From NCBI GenBank assembly GCA_041394245.1, contig JAWKIR010000002.1, forward strand, positions 930,001 to 994,000: DNA of 64,000 nt. Direction: 5' to 3'. The stretch's first letter is position 1, and every line of letters starts with the position of its first letter. Both the position numbers and the translations under genes were made by a program. The DNA comes from Acidimicrobiales bacterium (GTDB taxonomy: Bacteria > Actinomycetota > Acidimicrobiia > Acidimicrobiales > Aldehydirespiratoraceae). Below are positions 16,539-25,257 of this stretch, one piece after another. The notes under the pieces were generated by a model. The model saw nothing but the letters and a program-made list of their open reading frames with translations, made no database searches and was not told the DNA's origin.

Positions 16539-19390
16539 CTCGAAACCCCCGTGAACGCGGCTACCGCATCCTCGATGGACACCTCGACGATCGTGGCGCT
16601 CGCACGCTCGAGGCCCTCGGCATCGTCGGGAGCGTCCGGCACCCGCAGCACGATCCGTTCGTCGGCCATGACTTCGCCGATGCGTCGGCCGTGGGCACCG
16701 AGGGTGTCGGCCACCGCGTCGCGGTCCGACGGGCTCGCCGCGAGGACGATCCGACCCGGCCCTTCGTTGCCGAGCGCCCGGAAGGGGTCGAGGCCGTCGG
16801 CGGGAACGACCACATGCACACCGCATCGCGCCGCCAGCGCCATCTCGGCGATCGTCACGGCGATGCCTCCGTCGCTGCAGTCGTGGGCGGCACGGACGAG
16901 ACCGCCGGCGATGGCGGCGTGGACCGCCCGGTACCGCGGGAGAGGATCGTCGAGCGGTGCGGGCGGATCGGTCGCGCCGAGTCCGAGGAGCGTGTCGGCG
17001 AGGGAACCGCCGAGCGCAGCGCTCCCCTCGCCCACCAGCCAGAGGTCGTCGCCGGGCGACATGCCGGCACTGTCGATCGCCCGGTGCAGATCGGGGACGA
17101 TCCCGACCGCGGAGATCAGCAGGGTTCCGGGAATCGCGGTGCCGTCGAACTCGTTGAAGAGACTGTCCTTGCCCGAGATGAACGGCATCCGATAGCGCCG
17201 GGCGCCGTCGGTGCAGCCCTGCACCGCACGGACGAGACCGCCGAGGCGGTCGGGTTTCGTCGGGTCGCCCCAGCAGAAGTTGTCGAGCACCGCGACGCGG
17301 TCGGGGTCGCCGCCGACGGCCACGAGATTCCGCACCGCCTCGTCCATGGCGAGCAGTGCCATCGCCCATGGATCGAGCAGACCCACGCGCGGACAGATGC
17401 CGTTGCTCACCACCGCGGCGATGTCGTTGTGCGACGTGCCCAGCGGCTTCAGTACTGCGGCATCGGCCGGGCCGTCGGCCGCGGGTCCGACGAAGGGCCG
17501 TACGACGGTGCCGCCGCGCACCTCGTGGTCGTAGCGCCGGACGATGTCCTCCTTCGACGCCACGTCGGGGTGACGGAGCATGTCGAGCAGGAGGGCCGCA
17601 TCGAAGACCGGGGTGGTGATCTCGACGGGCGCCGGGTCGGTCCACGCGCCCACCATCTCGCGCCGTGGCAACCCGTCGTGGAGAAACTCCATGGGCATGT
17701 CGACCACACCGACGGCGCCGTGGGTGACGACGAGGCGCTGGTCGCCGGTGAACTCGCCGAGATCGGTCAGCTCCACGTCCCAGTCGTCGCAGAGTTCCCG
17801 CAATGCCGACAGGTTGGCCGGCGGCACGGCCATGACGATGCGCTCCTGCGCCTCCGACAGCCAGATCTCCCACGGCTGCAGGCCGGGATACTTCAGCGGC
17901 ACGCCGGCGAGATCGACCCGCACCCCGAGGTCTTCGCCCATCTCCCCCACCGCCGACGAGAACCCGCCGGCCCCGCAATCGGTGATCGCGGTGTAGAGCG
18001 CAGCGTCGCGAGCCCGCTCGACGACCTCGATGCACCCCTTCTCGGTGATCGGGTCACCGATCTGCACGGCGGACCCGACGTTGTCGACCGTCGAGGCGTC
18101 CATGCCGGCCGACGAGAAGGTCGCGCCGTGGATCCCGTCACGGCCGACCCGGCCCCCGATCGAGACGACACGATCGCCCACGTGCGCCCGGGTCGGGTGC
18201 GAACCGTGCGGCAGCAGGCCGAGCGCTCCGCAGTAGACGAGCGGATTGCCGACATAGCCCTCGTGATAGATCACCGCGCCGTTGACGGTCGGCAGGCCGA
18301 GCTTGTTGCCGTAGTCACCGATGCCGGCCACCACGCCGTCGCGGATCCGCCGCGGATGCAGCACCCCCGTGGGCAGGCGGTCGTCGGGAAGGTCGCTCGG
18401 GCCGAAGCACAAGACGTCGGTGCACGCGATGGGGCGGGCGGAGACGCCCAGGATGTCGCGCACCACGCCGCCGACCCCGGTGTTGGCTCCACCGAAGGGC
18501 TCGAGCGCCGAAGGATGGTTGTGGGTCTCGACCTTGAAGGCGAGATCGAGACCCTCGTCGAACGCGATGATCCCGGCATCGTCGACGAAGGCCGATCGCA
18601 GCCACCATGGAGCGAGCTCCTCGGTCACCTCGCGAAGCGCGGGCAACAGGCCGTCGTGTTCGGACACGGTGATCGTGCCGTCCGACGCGGTGTGGGTCAG
18701 CTCGATCCGGGCCCGGAAGGTCTTGTGCACGCAGTGCTCCGACCAGGTCTGCGCCAACGTCTCGAGTTCGGCGTCGTTCGGTGCGCGACCCTCCGCGTCG
18801 AAGTGCGCCTGGATCACCCGCATCTCCGCCACGTCGAGCGACAGCACCCGCGCCCGGCTGAGGGCGGCGAGTTCCGCGTCGGCCAGGCCGGAAAGGACGA
18901 CGGTCTCGACGGTGAGGTCGACGACCGCCGAACCGGCGAACGACGGCGCGAGCTCGCCCTCTGCGGAACGTTCGATGGTGTCGTTGGCGAGCAGACGGCG
19001 GGTCAGCAGTGCCACGTCGTCGTCGCTCAGCGAGCCGATCAGGTCGTAGCGGCGAGCGGTGGAGACCTGGATCGGCGGGAGACCGAGCTCGACCGCCGCC
19101 CGTTCGAGTTCACGAGCGTCGGGATCGGTCACACCGGGCATCGGTGCGACCTCGACGGCGCGCCCTTCGGGAGCCGGCGTGGCACCGATCGTGTGGCGAT
19201 CGACCACCGGATCGACCAACACTGCCGCACACAGCTCGTCGATCTCCGTCGGGTCGATGTCGCCGGCGACGTGGTACACCCGGAAAACCCTGCAGGCCTC
19301 GAGGCCCTCGACCCCGACGAGAGGGGCCGCGCTCACCACCCGGGCGCCGTCGGGGTCGTCGGTAGCGATCACGTCGATGCGTAGCGTCAC
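16535..19390 (-). CDS. purL: FGAM synthase: PurS-PurL fusion
   Basis: 951 residues, ATP-dependent conversion of FGAR to FGAM. Residues ~1-70 (TLRIDVIATDDPD ... GDIDPTEIDELCAAVLVDPVVD) form a PurS-like domain. From ~95 the small-type PurL begins, with TWSEHCVHKTF (~215-225), FKVETHNHPSALEPFGGANTG split over ~290-310, and ITDCGAGGFSSAVGEMGE. PurS and small PurL are normally separate proteins; here they are one chain, while PurQ stays separate. The GTG at 19390 is 7 bases after TAGGTT (leaderless). First gene of the purine operon. Confidence 0.93.
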   Translation of the reverse strand: MTLRIDVIATDDPDGARVVSAAPLVGVEGLEACRVFRVYHVAGDIDPTEIDELCAAVLVDPVVDRHTIGATPAPEGRAVEVAPMPGVTDPDARELERAAVELGLPPIQVSTARRYDLIGSLSDDDVALLTRRLLANDTIERSAEGELAPSFAGSAVVDLTVETVVLSGLADAELAALSRARVLSLDVAEMRVIQAHFDAEGRAPNDAELETLAQTWSEHCVHKTFRARIELTHTASDGTITVSEHDGLLPALREVTEELAPWWLRSAFVDDAGIIAFDEGLDLAFKVETHNHPSALEPFGGANTGVGGVVRDILGVSARPIACTDVLCFGPSDLPDDRLPTGVLHPRRIRDGVVAGIGDYGNKLGLPTVNGAVIYHEGYVGNPLVYCGALGLLPHGSHPTRAHVGDRVVSIGGRVGRDGIHGATFSSAGMDASTVDNVGSAVQIGDPITEKGCIEVVERARDAALYTAITDCGAGGFSSAVGEMGEDLGVRVDLAGVPLKYPGLQPWEIWLSEAQERIVMAVPPANLSALRELCDDWDVELTDLGEFTGDQRLVVTHGAVGVVDMPMEFLHDGLPRREMVGAWTDPAPVEITTPVFDAALLLDMLRHPDVASKEDIVRRYDHEVRGGTVVRPFVGPAADGPADAAVLKPLGTSHNDIAAVVSNGICPRVGLLDPWAMALLAMDEAVRNLVAVGGDPDRVAVLDNFCWGDPTKPDRLGGLVRAVQGCTDGARRYRMPFISGKDSLFNEFDGTAIPGTLLISAVGIVPDLHRAIDSAGMSPGDDLWLVGEGSAALGGSLADTLLGLGATDPPAPLDDPLPRYRAVHAAIAGGLVRAAHDCSDGGIAVTIAEMALAARCGVHVVVPADGLDPFRALGNEGPGRIVLAASPSDRDAVADTLGAHGRRIGEVMADERIVLRVPDAPDDAEGLERASATIVEVSIEDAVAAFTGVSR

Positions 19391-19397
19391 TGGGCCG

Positions 19398-19403
19398 AAC
19401 CTA
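19398..19403 (-). promoter_or_regulatory. Purine operon -10 element (leaderless purSL)
   Basis: TAGGTT on the minus strand, 7 bases before the purSL GTG. It would drive the ten-gene run through menA. Only 67 bp separate purSL from the phnE-like stop, so any purine-responsive operator must overlap that gene's 3' end; none is recognised. Confidence 0.45.
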
Positions 19404-19457
19404 GACGCGCGTCCGAGGGCCCGCGCGCATCGCGCGACCTGCGTCGTCGACGAGTTC

Positions 19458-21029
19458 TCAGCCCGGGACCCGCAGGGTCCGGCGGAGCAACGCACCGATC
19501 GTGTCGACCCCGAGCGAGAGGACGACCAGTGCCCCCACGACCCCGAGCACGGCCGGAAAATCCCTCGCCGCGAGGTGTTCCTGCGCGAGCCGCCCGAGAC
19601 CACCGGCCCCCACCACGCCCACCACCACGGTCTCTCTCAGGATGACCTCCCACCGGTAGAGACCGATCGACACGAGCCTCGGCCCGGCGGCCGGGAACGT
19701 GGCGTAGGCGAACCGTTCCGTCGGCGAGGCGCCGGACACGGCGAGTACGCGGGCGGGCGCCGGATCGGTGTCCTCGAAGGTCTCCGCGAACAGTCGGCCG
19801 ACGACGCCGAGGTTGTAGATGCCGAGCGCGACCGCGCCGGGCCACATCCCGGGAAACAGGACGAGCACGAACACGAACGCCCACATCGGTGCCGGCACGG
19901 CCCGCAGCAGCAACAGCGTCGTCCGGACGACCAACCGTGAGACCCGCCCGGCCAGGGTCTCGCCGTCGACGGACGAGCGTGGACGGCTCGCCACCGTGCC
20001 GAGCAGCACGGCGCCGCCGATCGCGATCGTGGTGGCGAGCACCGACATCGCCAGCGTCTCGATCGACGCGGAGAACAGCTCGCCGAAACCTCCCGGACCG
20101 AGCCGCGGCGGCAGGAGATCACGGCCGAACTCGACGGCCAGCCGACGGGTTCGCTCGGACCACAGCGATCCGGGGTCGATGCCGGTCCATCGCCACGAGA
20201 ACGGAACGAGAACCGCCACTACCACCATGGACCATGTACCGATCCTCATGCCGGTGCCATGACGCACCCGGGCCGACCAGCCGTCGGCAAGACCCGACAG
20301 GACCATCAACGCGGCGATGAGCGTCCAGATCTCGCCGTACCGAAGCGACTGGAAGCTGAGGTCGAGCTGGAACCCCAGACCACCGGCGCCGATCACGCCG
20401 AGTACGGCCGCCGAGCGGATCGCGCACTCCAGGCGGTAGAAGCCGTACGAGATCAGGTCCGCCTTGACGTTCGGCACGATGGCGAACGAGAGCGCCGCCA
20501 GGCGACTCGCACCACTGGCCCGCAGCAGGCGGTACGGACCGGCATCGGCGTCGTCGATCGTCTCGGCGAAGACCTTCGCCGTGACCGCACCGAACGGCAC
20601 ACCGATGGCGAGCACCGCCACCATCGGGTCGAACCCGAGGAACTGGATGAGCAGCAGCGCCCAGAGGACCTCGTGCACCGCTCGGGGCAGCGTGAAGAGC
20701 GCGCGGAAGAACCATCGGCCGCGTCGCCCTTCCCAGAGCAGTTCGGAGAGCACGAGACCACCGAGCGACCCGAGGACGAGGGCGAGCACCGTCCCGAGCA
20801 CGGCGAATGCCAGTGTCACGCCGGCCGCCTCGATCGTCAGCCGAACGAACGTCCCCCCGAGCTCCGGAGAGGCGATGGCGCCCCAGAAGCGGCGAAAGCT
20901 CGGCCAACCACCCGAGTTGACGATGTCATCGCCCACGCCTGCGGTCTGCACCGCCCAGGCCAGCGCCGCGCACAGCCCGATCAGGATGCGACGGCGGGTC
21001 GTCGCCGACGCGGGTCGCGATGCGCTCAC
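19458..21029 (-). CDS. phnE: PhnE-type ABC permease, two permease domains fused
   Basis: 523 residues, membrane subunit of a phosphonate/phosphite/phosphate-type importer. Two MetI-like permease domains in tandem (~60-265 and ~325-515), each ending in the same EAA-like pattern: GFYRLECAIRSAAVLGVIGAGGLG and GLYRWEVILRETVVVGVVGAGGLG, split over ~235-255 and ~460-480. Most PhnE proteins have one domain and dimerise; here the dimer is one chain. The GTG start overlaps the phnC TGA. Substrate not settled by sequence. Confidence 0.88.
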   Translation of the reverse strand: MSASRPASATTRRRILIGLCAALAWAVQTAGVGDDIVNSGGWPSFRRFWGAIASPELGGTFVRLTIEAAGVTLAFAVLGTVLALVLGSLGGLVLSELLWEGRRGRWFFRALFTLPRAVHEVLWALLLIQFLGFDPMVAVLAIGVPFGAVTAKVFAETIDDADAGPYRLLRASGASRLAALSFAIVPNVKADLISYGFYRLECAIRSAAVLGVIGAGGLGFQLDLSFQSLRYGEIWTLIAALMVLSGLADGWSARVRHGTGMRIGTWSMVVVAVLVPFSWRWTGIDPGSLWSERTRRLAVEFGRDLLPPRLGPGGFGELFSASIETLAMSVLATTIAIGGAVLLGTVASRPRSSVDGETLAGRVSRLVVRTTLLLLRAVPAPMWAFVFVLVLFPGMWPGAVALGIYNLGVVGRLFAETFEDTDPAPARVLAVSGASPTERFAYATFPAAGPRLVSIGLYRWEVILRETVVVGVVGAGGLGRLAQEHLAARDFPAVLGVVGALVVLSLGVDTIGALLRRTLRVPG

Positions 21030-21826
21030 GCCGGTTCGGCGCGATACAGATCGGCGAGGTCGTCGTCTGTGACGGCGGCGGCCGGCTGATCGAACGCGAC
21101 CCGCCCACTCCGAAGGCCGATGATCCGGGTCGCGTGGCGCCGGGCCAGCGCCGGCTCGTGGAGGCTGACGACGGTCGTCCACGCCGCGGACGGATCACAG
21201 AGCAGCGCGAGAACGTCGTCGCTCAGGCGGGGGTCGACGGCCGAGACCGGTTCGTCGGCCAGCACCAGGCTGGGTTCCTGTCGCAGCACTCTCGCCACCG
21301 CGACGCGTTGTTGCTCGCCGCCCGACAACGTCCCCGTCGGCTTCGCGACCACATCGTGCAACCCGACCTGACGCAGGACCTCCTCGGCCTCCTCGATGCC
21401 GTCCGGCCGGATCAGCGACAGCAGGGACCTCGGGGTGGAACGCCGACCGAGCCGACCCGCGTTGATGTTGTGGATCACCCGCAACGACCCGGGAAGATGC
21501 AACTGCTGGCTGACGATTCCCACCTGGGTCCGATGTGCACGCAGGCGCCGGCCGCGCAGCGATTCGAGGTCGGACCCCAGCACCGTCACCGAGCCCTCGG
21601 TCGGCGTCACGAGCCCGGCGACGATCGACAGCAGCGTCGACTTCCCCGCACCACTGGGGCCCACGAGCGCGACCCGCTCGCCGGACGTGACCGAGAGGTC
21701 GACGCCGGCGAGCGCAGCGATCGCACCGTGACGAACCGTGACCCCGCTCAGGGTCGCGGCGTCGCCCGTGGTGGTGCCGGGATCAGGGGCGCGTCGCCGA
21801 GGCTCAGCGGATGAGTCCGACGGCAC
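21026..21826 (-). CDS. phnC: PhnC-type ABC transporter ATPase
   Basis: 266 residues. Walker A VGPSGAGKST (~62), Q-loop region VSQQLHLPGSL, signature TLSGGEQQRVAVAR (~165), Walker B LVLADEPVSAVD and switch His in VVSLHEPAL. Powers the neighbouring permease. The best available start is GTG 21826, which overlaps the end of phnD by 23 bp; the first ~20 residues are low-complexity (SDSSAEPRRRAP) and may not be translated. Stop coupled to phnE. Confidence 0.9.
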   Translation of the reverse strand: MPSDSSAEPRRRAPDPGTTTGDAATLSGVTVRHGAIAALAGVDLSVTSGERVALVGPSGAGKSTLLSIVAGLVTPTEGSVTVLGSDLESLRGRRLRAHRTQVGIVSQQLHLPGSLRVIHNINAGRLGRRSTPRSLLSLIRPDGIEEAEEVLRQVGLHDVVAKPTGTLSGGEQQRVAVARVLRQEPSLVLADEPVSAVDPRLSDDVLALLCDPSAAWTTVVSLHEPALARRHATRIIGLRSGRVAFDQPAAAVTDDDLADLYRAEPA

Positions 21827-22763
21827 GACCCACTGCCTCGATCGCGTCGTAGTTCCCGTTCTCGGTCCGGATGAACCCACCCGCACCGAACAGGTCGAGA
21901 ATCTCCGCGTCGGCGGGATCGTCGGCGTCGAGTGCGAGCAGCGCCTCGACGAACGCCTCCGTCGCGCCATCGCCGAGCCGATCGTCGATGTCGGGCCGAG
22001 CGACCCAGTGGTAGTCGTAGTAGGTCGGGGTACGGAAGACCTCGATGACCTTGTCCGCGTCGACCACGCCCTCGACCGACCGATCGTCCCAGACCTGGGA
22101 GTTCAGGGCCCCGACCTCATAGGTCCCGGCGCTGACGACCTCGATCGTCGCGTCGTGGGAGCCGGAGAAGCCGACCTGACCGGCGAAGCTGGAGTCGATG
22201 TCGAGACCGGCCTCGCCGAGGAAGTACTGCGGCATGAGCCGACCGGACGTCGACGACTCCGAGCCGAAGGTCAGCGAATGGCCGCTCAGCGCGGAGAGCC
22301 CGTCGACATCGGCGATCGGGCCGATCCCGGAGTCGGTCGACGCGATGAACACCGTCGTGAAGGCTTCGTCGATGTCTCGCTGTGCGATTGCCTGTGCACC
22401 GTCGACCTCGAGTCTGGCCTGAACGCCGGTCAGACCACCGAACCACACGATGTCGAGATCACCGACACGGAACCCGGTCACGGCGCCCTCGTAGTCGGTG
22501 ACGGGCACGTACTCGACCGTCACGCCGGGCATGGCCGACTCGACATGGTCGGCGAGGATTCCGTACGTGCGTTGGAGTCGCTCGGGATCCTGATCGGGAA
22601 TCGCCCCGATCGTGAGCGTACCCTCGAAGCCGTCGACGGATCCCGTGTCGTCGGGCGGCTCGGATGTGGACGTGTCGTCGCCGCATGCTGCGGAGAACAC
22701 GGCCAGAACCAGTGTTGTTGCGATCAGTGCCCGCCAACTGGCGTGCCGACGTCGAGCCTTCAT
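21804..22763 (-). CDS. phnD: PhnD-family phosphate/phosphite/phosphonate-binding lipoprotein
   Basis: 319 residues, extracytoplasmic solute receptor. Lipoprotein signal peptide with lipobox FSAAC (lipidated Cys ~27) and an acidic Ser/Thr linker. Mature domain shows LTIGAIPDQDPERLQ, the DIVWFGGLTGVQAR hinge region, and the phosph(on)ate-site loop FGSESSTSGRLMPQYFL (~155). ATG 22763 is preceded by AAGGAGG at 7 bp. The local phn operon is D-C-E only; no C-P lyase or phosphonatase is present, so the ligand could be phosphite, phosphonate or phosphate. Confidence 0.88.
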   Translation of the reverse strand: MKARRRHASWRALIATTLVLAVFSAACGDDTSTSEPPDDTGSVDGFEGTLTIGAIPDQDPERLQRTYGILADHVESAMPGVTVEYVPVTDYEGAVTGFRVGDLDIVWFGGLTGVQARLEVDGAQAIAQRDIDEAFTTVFIASTDSGIGPIADVDGLSALSGHSLTFGSESSTSGRLMPQYFLGEAGLDIDSSFAGQVGFSGSHDATIEVVSAGTYEVGALNSQVWDDRSVEGVVDADKVIEVFRTPTYYDYHWVARPDIDDRLGDGATEAFVEALLALDADDPADAEILDLFGAGGFIRTENGNYDAIEAVGRAVGLIR

Positions 22764-22854
22764 GCTCGTCCTCCTTGGTATGACATCAGGACCTCCGTGG
22801 ACCTGTCGTGATGGATGTCGGGCGGGCACCTGTCGGAGTCCGCTCGGCCGCAGG

Positions 22855-22860
22855 ACCCTA
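22855..22860 (-). promoter_or_regulatory. Candidate -10 of phnDCE
   Basis: TAGGGT on the minus strand, overlapping the TAG stop of the upstream gene. Predicts an untranslated leader of about 85 nt before phnD. That leader holds AGGTCC-N4-AGGTCC, a 10-bp-spaced direct repeat. No PHO box (GTTCACC repeats) is seen here. Confidence 0.35.
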
Positions 22861-23358
22861 GTCCGCCCGGCCGGGCAACGGGAAAGACCGCGGCGCGTCG
22901 TGTCGCGGTTGGACCACCCGCAGATCGACGGTGACCTCGTCGATGGTGGCGACCCGCGCCGCGATGGTGTCGACCACCGTCCGCCACCGTCCCCACGGAC
23001 TCCGGCTCTCGACGAGCCCCTCCATCGCCATCAGCAGGCCGAGCATCGCGCCCGACCGACCCGGCCCGAGGTGTGTGCCGATCGGCTCACCGTCGGCGGG
23101 GTCCACCAGCGGCCAGGCGCCGACCCCGACCGCCTCCTCGACGACGGCTCGCAGTTGGGCCAGATCGTCCGGGCCGGACACGACGATGCAACGGGAGGGA
23201 TCCCATTCACCCGGCTCGTATCCGAGCCGGAGGTCGAGGGCACCGGCGGCGAGCAGGACCGCGGCCGGATCGTCGCCACCCAGGAGCGCGACATACGCGC
23301 GACGGGCACGGTCCCAGCTCCCGGAGGAGCCGGGCCGTGCCCGCAGCGGATCGTGCAT
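22858..23358 (-). CDS. Hypothetical protein in thiolase/DUF35 cassette
   Basis: 166 residues, family not recognised. Soluble, with no signal peptide or TM segment. Conspicuous stretches are the helix RARRAYVALLGGDDPAAVLLAAGALDLRLGY split over ~18-48 and GRSGAMLGLLMAMEGLVE (~101-118). ATG start 12 bp after the thiolase stop, so probably the third gene of that operon and functionally linked to acyl-CoA or sterol metabolism by context only. Confidence 0.6.
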   Translation of the reverse strand: MHDPLRARPGSSGSWDRARRAYVALLGGDDPAAVLLAAGALDLRLGYEPGEWDPSRCIVVSGPDDLAQLRAVVEEAVGVGAWPLVDPADGEPIGTHLGPGRSGAMLGLLMAMEGLVESRSPWGRWRTVVDTIAARVATIDEVTVDLRVVQPRHDAPRSFPLPGRAD

Positions 23359-23370
23359 GTGGGTTCGGGG

Positions 23371-24648
23371 CTACAGACCGGACTTCTCGAGCACGTGGAT
23401 GCCACATGCCGAACCGAGCCCGATCACATGGGCCAAGCCCACCTTGGCCCCCTTGATCTGGCGATCGCCGGCCTCACCGCGCAGGTGGGTGGCCACCTCG
23501 TAGATGTTGGCGACACCGGTGGCCCCGATCGGGTGGCCCTTCGAGATGAGGCCGCCCGACACGTTGACCGGCGTCGAGCCGTCGCGGAACGGCGCGCCGG
23601 AATCGATGAACTCGCCGGCGCCACCCTTCTCGCAGAGCCCGAGGTTGTCGTAGTGGATGAGCTCGGCGGTGGCGAAGCAGTCGTGGAGCTCGACGAGGTC
23701 GAGGTCCTTCGGGTCGACACCTGCGGTCTCATAGGCCTGCGTCGCGGCATTGCGAGTGAGCGTGTTGACGTCGGGCTGGACCTGCGCAGACTCGGTGTAG
23801 GGGTCCGAGGTCAGCACGGAGGCCGAGATCTTCACCGCTCGCTTCTGCACCGCCTTCGGCATGCTCTTCAGGCGCGAGCCCGAGACGAGCACCGCGGCCG
23901 CCGCGCCGTCGCCCGTGGGGCAACACATCAGCAAGGTGTTGGGATAGCTCATCGTGGGCGCACCCATGATCTCCTCCATCGAGAACTCCTTGCGGTACTG
24001 GGCAAGGGGGTTCAGCGTGGAATGGAGGTGGTTCTTGTAGGCGACCTTGGCGAACTGCTCGAAGCCGACGCCGTCGTACTCGTTGGCGTACTCCATGCCC
24101 GCCTGGGCGAACACGCCGGGCATTCCCTCGGTCCCGATGTAGCCGTCGACACCCGTCACCGCGCCATAGCGCCCGTCGGGCTCGTAGACGTTGCTCTCCT
24201 TCTTGGTGGCACCGGTGAGCATGCCCATCTTGCCCATCTGCTCGACGCCGAAGGCCAGACCCATGTCGGCCTCACCGGCCTTGATCGAGAGATAGACCGT
24301 TCGGATCGCCGTGGCACCGGTCGCGCACGCGTTGGCGACGTTGAACACCGGGACGCCGGTCTGGCCGATCTGCTTCTGCACCCGCTGGCCCATGCCGGTC
24401 GACGCCTGGAACAGGGTTCCGGCGCCGATCACGTCCATGTCGTGGATGGTGACACCGGCGTCGTCGAGGGCATTCATCGACACGGTCGCGGCGAGATCGA
24501 CCGCGTCCTTGTCGGGGTACCGACCGAATGCCGTCATGTCGGTGCCGATCAACCAGACACTGTCATCGTCGATCTTGGAGGCCGCCGTCTTCTTGCGGGC
24601 CGGGGCCTTCTTTGCGGGGGACTTCTTCGTTGCGCTCTTCACTGCCAT
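23371..24648 (-). CDS. SCP-x-type thiolase with Lys/Ala-rich N-terminal tail
   Basis: 425 residues, thiolase-fold acyl-CoA enzyme of the lipid-transfer/SCP-x class, which cleaves or condenses 3-ketoacyl-CoAs, often in sterol or bile-acid side-chain breakdown. Nucleophile Cys ~108 in VANACATG; VELHDCFATAE and SKGHPIGATG carry the catalytic His residues; the C-terminal GLGSACGIHV supplies another Cys. Odd: residues 2-24 form a Lys/Ala/Pro tail (KSATKKSPAKKAPARKK) absent from usual thiolases and like histone H1. Paired with a DUF35 partner upstream, as is typical for these thiolases. Confidence 0.88.
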   Translation of the reverse strand: MAVKSATKKSPAKKAPARKKTAASKIDDDSVWLIGTDMTAFGRYPDKDAVDLAATVSMNALDDAGVTIHDMDVIGAGTLFQASTGMGQRVQKQIGQTGVPVFNVANACATGATAIRTVYLSIKAGEADMGLAFGVEQMGKMGMLTGATKKESNVYEPDGRYGAVTGVDGYIGTEGMPGVFAQAGMEYANEYDGVGFEQFAKVAYKNHLHSTLNPLAQYRKEFSMEEIMGAPTMSYPNTLLMCCPTGDGAAAAVLVSGSRLKSMPKAVQKRAVKISASVLTSDPYTESAQVQPDVNTLTRNAATQAYETAGVDPKDLDLVELHDCFATAELIHYDNLGLCEKGGAGEFIDSGAPFRDGSTPVNVSGGLISKGHPIGATGVANIYEVATHLRGEAGDRQIKGAKVGLAHVIGLGSACGIHVLEKSGL

Positions 24649-24670
24649 GTTCAGGTGCCTTTCTGCGCCG

Positions 24671-25135
24671 TCAGACGGGTTCGTAGCCGAACGCGATGGC
24701 TTCGGTGCCCTCGTCGTCCTTGCCGATCGGATAGGTGGTCAGCTTCAGCTTCATCCCGAGGCTGACGGCCTCAGGCGTGGGTTCACAGTTCACCACGTTG
24801 GAGCGAACGGTGGTGCCATCGTCGGTCTCGACGATCGCCGAGACGTAGGGCGCCGGGATACCGGGGGCCGCGCGATGCACGATCGTGAACGCCTTGAGCT
24901 TCGCGCCGTTGCGCACACGGGCCTTCTTGAACTCCCGCTTTCCGCAGTTGGCGCAGGCGTTGCGGCGGTCGAAGAACCGGGCGCCGCAGTTCGTGCACTC
25001 GTTGGCCGAGAGGTAGGGCCGCTGGCCGAGGCGCAGGTAGTCGACGAGGGGGACCTGCGGCGTCGCCTTCGCAGGCGCTCGCTTCGCAGCCGGCTTCTTC
25101 GCCGCCGCCTTCTTCGCGGGTTTCTTCGCGGCCAT
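24671..25135 (-). CDS. DUF35 OB-fold/zinc-ribbon protein with Lys/Ala-rich tail
   Basis: 154 residues. Zinc ribbon C-x2-C-x10-C-x2-C (~47, 50, 61, 64: ECTNCGARFFDRRNACANCG), then an OB-fold (KLKAFTIVHRAAPGIPAPYV ... FGYEPV). DUF35 proteins bind SCP-x-type thiolases or hydratases and act as acyl-CoA-binding partners; the thiolase follows 22 bp downstream. Residues 2-26 are a Lys/Ala/Pro tail resembling those of the thiolase and of the DksA-like protein in this window. ATG with GGAGG 4 bp upstream. Confidence 0.88.
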   Translation of the reverse strand: MAAKKPAKKAAAKKPAAKRAPAKATPQVPLVDYLRLGQRPYLSANECTNCGARFFDRRNACANCGKREFKKARVRNGAKLKAFTIVHRAAPGIPAPYVSAIVETDDGTTVRSNVVNCEPTPEAVSLGMKLKLTTYPIGKDDEGTEAIAFGYEPV

Positions 25136-25172
25136 CGTGCCTCCGGATTCGGGGAAAGGGTGAACGATGCCG

Positions 25173-25178
25173 AGGGTA
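25173..25178 (-). promoter_or_regulatory. Candidate -10 of the DUF35-thiolase operon
   Basis: TACCCT on the minus strand, about 37 bp upstream of the DUF35 ATG. Gives a short leader containing the GGAGG ribosome-binding site. No clear -35 element. Confidence 0.35.
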
Positions 25179-25257
25179 ACGGCGCAGGCCGCATTCACAC
25201 CAACCGCCCGTCCCATCGAGTCCGTCCCGGCCTGCGCCGGTCTCACGAGCGGGCGGT

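Noticed and set aside
16526..19384. 952-codon plus-strand frame across purSL
   Set aside because: Mirror of the PurS-PurL gene; no family features, and it begins inside the purSL/purQ junction.
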